From NCBI GenBank assembly GCA_944376975.1, contig CALWEE010000121.1, forward strand, positions 1-5,618: 5,618 nt of DNA. Reading direction: 5' to 3'. The notes under the pieces are model-generated. The model had not been told where the DNA came from and ran no database searches. It saw nothing but the letters and a program-made list of their open reading frames with translations. The position numbers and the translations under genes are program-made. Shown in pieces: positions 1-5,073 of this stretch (position 1 is the first letter of the stretch; every line of letters begins with the position of its first letter). This stretch comes from an uncultured Lachnospiraceae bacterium (GTDB lineage Bacteria; Bacillota; Clostridia; Lachnospirales; Lachnospiraceae).

Positions 1-1008
1 ATCCAGGTACATGCTGCGGAATTTATAGATCTTGAACACCCGGCCGTTTTTTCCCATCCGTTCCTGGGAGAAAAAGATGGGGCCGGGAGATTTCCTGTAG
101 ATGGCCGGGGCCACGAAAATAAACAGGATACCTGTGATCAGGCAGCCGGCCAGGCCGCCGCATATATCCATGAAGCGTTTGATGACCGCCTGTTTGGACG
201 ACATCATGTTGGCGCTGACGGTGAGGACCGTATAATCGCCCAGATTTTCCACCGTCCGCTTTTCCGCAGTGCCTTCCGTCATATCCGCCATCTTGTAATG
301 GATGGCCACGCCCGCTTCCAGAAGGGCGTTTTCCAGCTTTTCGGGGAAGCTGTCTTTTTCCGGAAGATCGATAAGCACTTCATCCACCCATTTCCGGCAG
401 ACGTACTCGATGAGCGGTCCTTCCGACGCCACCACCGGACAGCCGGCAAGCTTTTTGCTGGTAAGGTCCGCGTCGGCGAGGGCCAGGCCAATGATGCGGT
501 AATCGGTCAGGGCCAGCCGTTGAAGGCCGTTCAGGGACGCTTTGGCCCGGTCTTTCGTCGTGACCACAAGAAGCGCCCGTCGGCTGCTGTCCCGGCCTTT
601 GTTCCTTTTAAGGAAGCCTTTCCAGCCAATGCGGGCCAGATAGCCGAACAGGAAATAGGTCACCCCTGTCATGATCAGGATGCTCCGGGAATAGGCCTGC
701 CCTTCCTGGACGGCGAACAGGTAAAAAGCGGAACAGAGGGCGACCAGGAGCGCCTGGGCGCCCATGGCCGTAAATTCTTTGTAATAGCCCCGTTTCAATA
801 TGTCTTTAAAGCTTTCGGAAAAGAAGATGACAAAGATATCGATCATGACCAGGATGACGGCCATCTTCTGATATATGATATTGTCATAGATATCCTGCCA
901 GCCCATCCGGATGATGTAAGAAACAAGCAGCGCCAGCTGCAGGCTGATCAGATCCAGGATCAGAAAATCCAGATGTTTTGTCCAGTTGTTGCTCCTCTTC
1001 CGATACAT
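1..1008 (-). CDS. Polyprenyl-phosphate sugar-1-phosphate transferase (initiating glycosyltransferase), C-terminus cut by window edge
   Basis: This enzyme would start repeat-unit assembly by moving a sugar-1-phosphate from a nucleotide sugar to undecaprenyl phosphate at the cytoplasmic membrane. I translated 336 codons from the ATG at 1008 with no stop, so the gene runs past base 1. About four N-terminal hydrophobic segments are visible (roughly residues 12-34, 50-63, 82-100 and 109-127). A Rossmann-like CoA-binding-type region follows (about 143-215), starting RRALLVVTT. The catalytic domain then begins with IKRFMDICGG (276-285), a membrane segment (about 283-303), SPGPIFFSQ (307-315) and KIYKFRSM (326-333), hallmarks of the WbaP/WcaJ/CpsE bacterial sugar transferase family. 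The family is usually about 460 residues, so roughly the last quarter, with most catalytic residues, is missing here. The start is supported by GGAAGG at 1020-1015, six bases upstream, and lies 26 nt after cpsD. The sugar transferred cannot be told from the sequence. Confidence 0.95.
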   Translation of the reverse strand, partial: MYRKRSNNWTKHLDFLILDLISLQLALLVSYIIRMGWQDIYDNIIYQKMAVILVMIDIFVIFFSESFKDILKRGYYKEFTAMGAQALLVALCSAFYLFAVQEGQAYSRSILIMTGVTYFLFGYLARIGWKGFLKRNKGRDSSRRALLVVTTKDRAKASLNGLQRLALTDYRIIGLALADADLTSKKLAGCPVVASEGPLIEYVCRKWVDEVLIDLPEKDSFPEKLENALLEAGVAIHYKMADMTEGTAEKRTVENLGDYTVLTVSANMMSSKQAVIKRFMDICGGLAGCLITGILFIFVAPAIYRKSPGPIFFSQERMGKNGRVFKIYKFRSMYLD

Positions 1009-1034
1009 GACGTACCTTCCTTTTCCCCGTTTGT

Positions 1035-1718
1035 TTATTCGTAATACTTACCGTAATACTTGCCGTAGTATTTACCGTAATAACCGCCGTCCTTCTTCCG
1101 GTCCACCTTGTTTAAGATGACGCCCAGGATGGGACAGCCGCTGGCTTCCAGTTTGGACTTCACGTTCTGGGCCAGCTTGTATTTGATCGCGCCGGATTCC
1201 ATGACGATCACCGATCCGTCGCAGTTTTTCGCGATGATGGCCGCGTCCACCACCAATCCCAGGGGCGGCGCGTCCAGGATGATATAATCGCATATATCTT
1301 TAAACGAGTGGATCATCCGGCCGAACATGTCCGTGGACAGCAGTTCCGTCGGATTGGGAACGACCGGTCCGGCAAACTGGATATACAGTCCCGGGACGTT
1401 CACCGCGTAGGTGATGTCTTCCACGGAAGCCTGACCGGACAGATAATGGGACAGTCCGTATTCCGCCTTGGCGGACGTCCTTGACGCCAGCACCGATTTG
1501 CGCATATCGCAGTCCACCAGCAATACTTTTTTCTTCAGCTGGCTTAAAGATATGGCCAGATCCAGCGCGGTGGTGCTTTTCCCTTCGCCGGCGATGCAGC
1601 TGGTCACCACGATGGCCTTTTTATCGGCGCCGCAGAACTGGATATTGGTGCGCAGCATTTTCAGTTCTTCTCTCATTTCATATTCCTGTACAGGAACCTG
1701 TATATTCAGTCGTTTCAT
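1035..1718 (-). CDS. cpsD: CpsD/CapB-family bacterial tyrosine kinase (autokinase domain)
   Basis: This is a cytoplasmic BY-kinase that autophosphorylates on a C-terminal tyrosine cluster and controls polysaccharide polymerisation and export together with a membrane adaptor. The 227-residue protein has the P-loop Walker A motif AGEGKSTT (43-50), Walker A' VLLVDCDMR (65-73) and Walker B YIILDAPP (145-152), in the usual order. An N-terminal YEMREELKMLRTNIQF stretch (13-28) matches the oligomerisation helix of the family. The tail (213-226) holds four YY pairs separated by GK. Length is typical of the Gram-positive split kinase that lacks the membrane part; the adaptor is encoded by the CpsC-like gene at the right edge, four genes upstream. 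GGAG at 1728-1725 lies six bases before the ATG. The gene starts 20 nt after cpsB ends. The assignment is secure; the substrate is not shown. Confidence 0.96.
   Translation of the reverse strand: MKRLNIQVPVQEYEMREELKMLRTNIQFCGADKKAIVVTSCIAGEGKSTTALDLAISLSQLKKKVLLVDCDMRKSVLASRTSAKAEYGLSHYLSGQASVEDITYAVNVPGLYIQFAGPVVPNPTELLSTDMFGRMIHSFKDICDYIILDAPPLGLVVDAAIIAKNCDGSVIVMESGAIKYKLAQNVKSKLEASGCPILGVILNKVDRKKDGGYYGKYYGKYYGKYYE
1041..1082 (-). repeat. 12-bp tandem repeat encoding the YYGK tyrosine cluster of CpsD
   Basis: Three and a half near-identical 12-bp units encode YY-GK-YY-GK-YY-GK-YY at residues 213-226, directly before the final Glu and stop. Units differ only at wobble positions (TAC/TAT, AAG/AAA, GGT/GGC). 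In BY-kinases this cluster is the autophosphorylation site. The repeat could lengthen or shorten by slippage in 12-bp steps without shifting the reading frame; that is inference. Confidence 0.9.
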
Positions 1719-1738
1719 GGGTCACTCCATCCGTTCTT

Positions 1739-2467
1739 TTATAAAACTTTATTCTGCAATATATATTCAGGGTTCACGTTGAAGATCTTTTCAGCGTAAT
1801 CCGAACCCATTTTTTTCTCTGTATATTTTCTGCACGCCAGCAGGTTCGGTTTCCTCTGGCGTATCCCATGGGCGTCCGTGGCGATGAAGTCGATCAGATC
1901 CTGCTTCATGCACTGGCCGCAGAAATGGCGGGTCCGCCGGCCGCTCTCTCCCAGAAGGGAACCGGCGTTGACCTGTATGTAAGCCCCGCACGCCTTGATG
2001 TCCCGGACCCGGTCCATGTCCTGGCTGATGCAGGGATAGCGTTCAATGTGAGCCAGGACAGGCAGAAAGCCTTTCCGGCATAATCCGCTCACCTGGTTGC
2101 GGATACGTTCATAACTGTGGGATGAGGAAAATTCTGTCAGCACATACCGGCTTCCGGCCAGCGTGGGCCTTATCTTTCCTTCCAGCTCCTGTTCCATCTT
2201 GGAGTGGGCGTGGAACTCGCATCCCAGATAAAGCCGCAGACAGCTGTCGATCTTCATCGCTTCCCGGCGCAAAGCCAGATAAGCGAAAACGATCTTTTCC
2301 ATTTCCGTTTCAAACATGCCCTTTCGGTAATGGGGCGTCACGATCAGCTGCCGCACGCCGTCGTCATATTCTTTCCGGAGTATCCGGACGGCTTCCTCCA
2401 TCTCGTCCGGTCCGTCGTCCACGCCTGGCAGGAGATGGCAGTGTATATCGGTAAGTCCCTGGAGCAT
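1739..2467 (-). CDS. cpsB: CpsB/CapC-family PHP-domain protein-tyrosine phosphatase
   Basis: This metal-dependent phosphotyrosine phosphatase removes phosphate from the CpsD kinase tail and so resets the polysaccharide control cycle. With the ATG at 2467 the product has 242 residues, normal for the family. Metal-binding PHP motifs are all present: DIHCHLLPGVDDG (7-19), TPHY (44-47), GCEFH (82-86), LAHIERY (138-144), a conserved VNAGSLLG (166-173) and ATDAHG (196-201). The start is chosen because AGGAGG at 2480-2475 stands seven bases upstream and family members begin just before the DIHxH motif. The frame stays open to a GTG at 2539, but those extra 24 codons simply read through a hairpin and are unlikely to be translated. 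The gene is followed by cpsD after 20 nt. A large RNA hairpin separates it from the surface-protein gene, so its expression may be set apart from the upstream genes. Confidence 0.95.
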   Translation of the reverse strand: MLQGLTDIHCHLLPGVDDGPDEMEEAVRILRKEYDDGVRQLIVTPHYRKGMFETEMEKIVFAYLALRREAMKIDSCLRLYLGCEFHAHSKMEQELEGKIRPTLAGSRYVLTEFSSSHSYERIRNQVSGLCRKGFLPVLAHIERYPCISQDMDRVRDIKACGAYIQVNAGSLLGESGRRTRHFCGQCMKQDLIDFIATDAHGIRQRKPNLLACRKYTEKKMGSDYAEKIFNVNPEYILQNKVL

Positions 2468-2474
2468 CTGTACG

Positions 2475-2480
2475 CCTCCT
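2475..2480 (-). promoter_or_regulatory. Ribosome binding site that fixes the cpsB start
   Basis: A perfect AGGAGG lies seven bases before the ATG at 2467. It decides in favour of this start over the in-frame GTG at 2539. Its first two bases are also the last two bases of the small hairpin at 2479-2495, so folding of that hairpin could limit ribosome access. Confidence 0.85.
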
Positions 2481-2495
2481 GTCTTTTTAAGACAG
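2479..2495 (-). promoter_or_regulatory. Small hairpin next to the cpsB ribosome binding site, alternative to the large hairpin
   Basis: In the transcript CTGTCTT, a three-base AAA loop and AAGACAG form a perfect 7-bp stem. The 5' arm uses bases 2495-2491, which are also the 3' arm base of the larger hairpin at 2491-2533, so the two structures cannot form fully at the same time. The 3' arm runs into the AGGAGG of cpsB. The pairing is seen directly; a regulatory role is inferred. Confidence 0.5.
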
Positions 2496-2533
2496 TCGGG
2501 AAACGGCTGCTTTTCGCAGCCGTTCCCGCTGTC
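2491..2533 (-). terminator. Large GC-rich hairpin between the surface-protein gene and cpsB (terminator-like, no U-tract)
   Basis: The transcript can fold into about 18 base pairs: GACAG, then CGGGAA, then CGGCTGC, pair with their complements across a five-base GAAAA loop, with only single-base bulges at 2496 and 2503. It begins 21 nt after the surface-protein stop codon. The 3' side is followed by UUAAAAAG rather than a run of U, so it is not a classical intrinsic terminator. It may instead mark the processed, stabilised 3' end of the upstream message or act as an attenuator for cpsB, cpsD and the sugar transferase. The structure is certain; the function is not. Confidence 0.5.
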
Positions 2534-2535
2534 TC

Positions 2536-2551
2536 TCACGTCATGACGTGA
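2536..2551. repeat. 16-bp perfect palindrome after the surface-protein stop codon
   Basis: TCACGTCATGACGTGA reads identically on both strands. It sits three bases downstream of the surface-protein stop and two bases before the large hairpin. Perfect symmetry without a loop suits a dimeric DNA-binding protein better than an RNA hairpin, but no known operator is recognised. Confidence 0.6.
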
Positions 2552-2554
2552 TCA

Positions 2555-3247
2555 TCAGGCAACTTCTCTTGTTTTCAGTACGCATACGCCCGCAAGAGCG
2601 ATAACGGCTGTCAGGCCGGCGAACATCAGCATGCTGTTGTCAACGCCAGTCTTCGGAGAGGTTGTTCCGGACGCGCTTTCAGAAGCTGTTCCGGATGTCG
2701 CGCCGCCGTCTGTTGTCGTGCTGTCTGTCGTCGTGCCGTCTGTTGTGGTATCACCACCCGGAGTCACAACTTCGCCGGATGTACCGATAACAACGGCTAC
2801 AGGAGACAGATCTTTGAATGTACCGGTGATGACGCCATCGCCGGCAACAGTCGGGATAACTTCCCAGACTGAGCCTGTCCAGTGGAGCAGGACAACGTTG
2901 GTATCCGGTGTGATACCCGGGTACTCAAACGTCAGCTCTACCGGGAAAGCGGTTCCGTCAGGAACGGTAACATCGCTTACACTGGCAACAGCCATGCCTT
3001 CTGTGTAGGCATCCCCGAGGATATCTGCCAGACCCTGATCTGTGCTGATCGCGCCGACAGCTTCGCTGACTGCCGCGTCACTAGTATCAACCTGGCCTAC
3101 GGTCACTTCGACCGCGTTACCATTCGCGTCGGTACCAGAACCATTGTTGAGCGCCGGGCTTCCTGCTGCCAGGACGCCAATGCTCATCGCGCAGACAACG
3201 CCTACTGTTGAAAGCAGAGCGACTGCTTTCCTGAGTCCTCTTTTCAT
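2555..3247 (-). CDS. Small secreted surface protein with SPKTG sorting signal, probable sortase B substrate
   Basis: I do not recognise a named family. The 230-residue product starts with a signal peptide (KRGLRK, then a hydrophobic run about 8-27; likely cut near VLA-AG, 26-29). The mature part has a compact region (about 45-155) rich in alternating hydrophobic residues, including VVLLHWTGSVWEVIP (118-132) and TGTFKDLSPVAVV (141-153), which looks like a beta-sandwich domain. A Thr/Asp/Gly/Ser linker (about 163-196) follows. The C-terminus is a full sorting signal: SPKTG (197-201), a hydrophobic segment (about 205-224) and a short tail, KTREVA. SPKTG fits the (S/P)PxTG specificity reported for Clostridioides difficile sortase B, and a class B sortase is encoded two genes upstream. 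It has the best ribosome binding site in the window and uses more GTT, GTA, GGT and ACA codons than its GTC/GCC/GGC-rich neighbours, suggesting high expression. The function is unknown; a structural or polysaccharide-associated wall protein is a guess. Confidence 0.9.
   Translation of the reverse strand: MKRGLRKAVALLSTVGVVCAMSIGVLAAGSPALNNGSGTDANGNAVEVTVGQVDTSDAAVSEAVGAISTDQGLADILGDAYTEGMAVASVSDVTVPDGTAFPVELTFEYPGITPDTNVVLLHWTGSVWEVIPTVAGDGVITGTFKDLSPVAVVIGTSGEVVTPGGDTTTDGTTTDSTTTDGGATSGTASESASGTTSPKTGVDNSMLMFAGLTAVIALAGVCVLKTREVA
2645..2659 (-). other. SPKTG sorting motif
   Basis: Codons 197-201 of the surface protein encode Ser-Pro-Lys-Thr-Gly. It is followed by a hydrophobic segment and a short charged tail, the standard layout for sortase cleavage between Thr and Gly. 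The first residue is Ser rather than the Leu of canonical LPXTG. Confidence 0.85.
2705..2749 (-). repeat. Threonine/aspartate linker repeat (TTTD-G/S)
   Basis: Residues 167-181 of the surface protein are three consecutive copies of Thr-Thr-Thr-Asp followed by Gly or Ser, encoded by three 15-bp units. Such low-complexity Thr-rich stretches commonly act as wall-spanning linkers in front of a sorting signal. Here the whole linker is only about 35 residues. Confidence 0.75.
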
Positions 3248-3255
3248 TGGTTTTT

Positions 3256-3264
3256 ACCTCCTTT
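3256..3264 (-). promoter_or_regulatory. Very strong ribosome binding site of the surface-protein gene
   Basis: AAAGGAGGT stands eight bases before the ATG at 3247, within an A/T-rich 28-nt gap after the LCP stop codon. It is the longest match to the 16S anti-Shine-Dalgarno in the window and indicates higher translation than neighbouring genes. Confidence 0.85.
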
Positions 3265-3275
3265 GATTTATTAAA

Positions 3276-4274
3276 TTATTCTTCCCCCCGTTGATCCGGC
3301 AGGTAAAATAATTCCACGATTAATTGTTCCAGCGCGTCTTCGTCCACGTAAAATTCATCGTGACGGTCGCCTTCCGCCACCTCCCCCGGAAGGGTTTCGG
3401 TATCGGTCAGCTCATATTCCGATAAGTTCTTCAGATCTTCCGCGCTCAGATCTGTCGTTATATGGTCATCCAGCGCATCCAGTACAGTCTGGTAAAATGA
3501 GGTGCTCCTTCCGCCTTCTTTTTTCATCTGGCCAAAAAGAGCCTGGATGAACTGGGTCTGTCTTTCCATTCTTCCTTCGTTGCTGCCCGTCTCGGTGATA
3601 TCCCGGTACCGGACATACTTTTCCGCCTGTTCGCCTTTGAGCGTTACCGTCGCGCCTTTTTTAAAGGACGGATCTATGGAGGTATAGTCCTCCGGTATCG
3701 TCAGGGTCACGCCGCCGATCAGGTCGGTGGCCGCGGAAATGCCGTCAATGTTCATGGCCAGACTGGAGTCGATGGGGATCCCGTTCAGTAATTCGGATAC
3801 CCGCTGTTTCATGAGCCAGCTGCTCCGGGTCTTGCCGTCGCCATAGCCGTACTGGAGCGCCAGCTGGGCCTTGGCCGCGTAGATCTTTCTGCCGTCAAAG
3901 CCGTAAACGTCCACGTCCACCATGGCGTTCCTGGATATCTGGAGCATGGTCGTCTCTTCGGTTTCCGTGTCCATGATAAACAGGATGATGCTGTCCGCCT
4001 GGCCTGCCGCTCCGGGATGTTCTTCCACGTTCACCTCTCCGGTGGTGTCCACGCCCAAAAACAGGCAGGTGGTCAGGTTCGGGTTAAATGTATAGGTTTT
4101 TCCATTATAGGTGATATGCCTGTCAAATGTGGCCTCTGTTCCGAGCACCGTCTCGCCTGTGGCGTCCTCCGGCTCTCTGGACCGCAGATAGCGGTTTCCG
4201 ATCACCACGGTCAGGACAGCGGCGGCCAACACGAGCATTGCCGCGGCCAGGGCGACGATCTTTTTATTCTTCAT
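3276..4274 (-). CDS. LytR-CpsA-Psr (LCP) family cell-wall polymer attachment protein, divergent
   Basis: LCP enzymes are membrane-anchored, act outside the cell and transfer undecaprenyl-linked glycopolymers to peptidoglycan. The 332-residue protein has an N-terminal membrane anchor (about 5-26), a short linker and an LCP domain from about 68: TCLFLGVDTTG (69-79), GQADSIILFIMD (91-102), TMLQISRNAMVDVD (109-122), LLNGIPIDSSLAMNIDG (162-178), LIGGVTLTIP (185-194), KGEQAEKYVRYRD (213-225) and RMERQTQFIQALF (235-247). The conserved Arg before the SD pair is Gln92 here, and the usual IPRDT is ISRNA, so the pyrophosphate-binding site is atypical; Arg115, Arg222, Arg224, Arg235 and Arg238 remain. 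An acidic C-terminal tail (about 286-332) follows. Its start lies inside the sortase gene (11-nt overlap), implying translational coupling; AGGAG sits 12 bases upstream. It fills the place of CpsA in streptococcal cps loci. Whether it attaches this locus's polymer is inference. Confidence 0.9.
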   Translation of the reverse strand: MKNKKIVALAAAMLVLAAAVLTVVIGNRYLRSREPEDATGETVLGTEATFDRHITYNGKTYTFNPNLTTCLFLGVDTTGEVNVEEHPGAAGQADSIILFIMDTETEETTMLQISRNAMVDVDVYGFDGRKIYAAKAQLALQYGYGDGKTRSSWLMKQRVSELLNGIPIDSSLAMNIDGISAATDLIGGVTLTIPEDYTSIDPSFKKGATVTLKGEQAEKYVRYRDITETGSNEGRMERQTQFIQALFGQMKKEGGRSTSFYQTVLDALDDHITTDLSAEDLKNLSEYELTDTETLPGEVAEGDRHDEFYVDEDALEQLIVELFYLPDQRGEE

Positions 4275-5055
4275 CTGTCAATACCGCTCCTACAAGAAAC
4301 CGGTGGGTCGATTCGTCGCCGATGCAGGTACTTAACGTGATGATCCGATCGTCGGCCGTCACTTCCACCGAATCGTCAAATACATTCCGTTCATCACCTG
4401 TATCCAGGCTGTCTAAGAACGCCTGCCGGTCCTCGTCTTTGGAAAAATCATAGGTCAGCAGGATATGCCGGTCGTCGTAAACGACAGCCGCGAATATCCG
4501 GTAGGTCAGCCGGCCCTCCGGACGGTATATGTACACATACGGATTTTCCTGCATGAACGTCAGGTCCTCGTAATCGTGAAGGCCTTTGAACATGCTTCCG
4601 TCATTCATGTCATGTCCGTAGATCAGCGTGTTGAAATCGGAAAAATCTTTATGGTTTTTCCGTTCCGTATAAATGGAACCGGGATAACCTTCCGCGCCTT
4701 CGATGGTATGGTTCAGATAGTAATAGTCATTGGTGGGACTCTGGGCGATGGGATAATCCACCCGCGTTCCCGGTATCTCGATCCAGGCGTAGATGTCCGG
4801 ATTGATCGCCGTCAGCGCGTCGAAATCAATGACCGTCCCGTCGGCTCCGGCCACCGTCTCCTTGGTGACGCTTTCCCGGGTCTCGGCCTGCGTTTCCTGT
4901 GTCTGCGCCGTTGTCGTCTTCACCTGTTCTTTCACTTCATCGTAGATCTGTTCATTCCGCTGCCGGTTCATCAGCGTCAGCGCGATAAACCCGACGCAGA
5001 CGCCGGCGATGAGCAGGCATAGAACAATGAGCAGATTCCGTATGCCTTTTTTCAT
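4264..5055 (-). CDS. srtB: Class B sortase
   Basis: Sortases are membrane-anchored cysteine transpeptidases that cut a C-terminal sorting signal and join the protein to the cell wall. With the ATG at 5055 the product has 263 residues: an N-terminal signal anchor (about 7-29), a polar Thr/Gln/Glu-rich linker (about 30-70), then the catalytic domain. The triad is visible as His148 in LIYGHDMNDGSMFKGL, Cys244 in ITLSTC and Arg252 in THRFLVGA. The GHxMxDGSMF block and the insertion before the Cys strand mark class B. An in-frame GTG at 5064 would add three residues, but AGGAG at 5070-5066 is only one base from it and ten from the ATG, so the ATG is preferred. It begins 18 nt after the CpsC-like gene and overlaps the LCP gene. 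The likely local substrate is the SPKTG protein at 2555-3247. No haem-uptake (isd) genes, a common setting for SrtB, are present. Confidence 0.95.
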   Translation of the reverse strand: MKKGIRNLLIVLCLLIAGVCVGFIALTLMNRQRNEQIYDEVKEQVKTTTAQTQETQAETRESVTKETVAGADGTVIDFDALTAINPDIYAWIEIPGTRVDYPIAQSPTNDYYYLNHTIEGAEGYPGSIYTERKNHKDFSDFNTLIYGHDMNDGSMFKGLHDYEDLTFMQENPYVYIYRPEGRLTYRIFAAVVYDDRHILLTYDFSKDEDRQAFLDSLDTGDERNVFDDSVEVTADDRIITLSTCIGDESTHRFLVGAVLTDEE

Positions 5056-5065
5056 TTTGTCCACG

Positions 5066-5070
5066 CTCCT
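5066..5070 (-). promoter_or_regulatory. Ribosome binding site deciding the sortase start
   Basis: AGGAG ends one base before the GTG at 5064 and ten bases before the ATG at 5055. Only the second spacing permits normal initiation, which sets the start at 5055. Confidence 0.7.
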
Positions 5071-5073
5071 GTC

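Noticed and set aside
298..1044. A 248-codon open frame on the plus strand
   Set aside because: It lies antisense to the sugar transferase and the end of cpsD, whose translations match known families throughout. Its product shows no recognisable motif and it is best explained as a shadow of a GC-rich gene on the other strand.
1683..1696. 14-bp perfect palindrome TTCCTGTACAGGAA inside the start of cpsD
   Set aside because: It lies in coding sequence for ordinary family residues, and a 14-bp palindrome has a fair chance (about one in three) of occurring in a window of this size.
2468..2539. N-terminal extension of CpsB from a GTG at 2539
   Set aside because: The 24 extra codons read straight through the hairpin arms, there is no suitable ribosome binding site at the GTG, and the ATG at 2467 has a perfect AGGAGG and gives the family's usual N-terminus.
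3265..3330. Possible internal promoter before the surface-protein gene in A/T-rich sequence
   Set aside because: TAAT-rich boxes are present, but I found no pair of -35 and -10 elements with acceptable spacing. A promoter here remains possible but is not supported.
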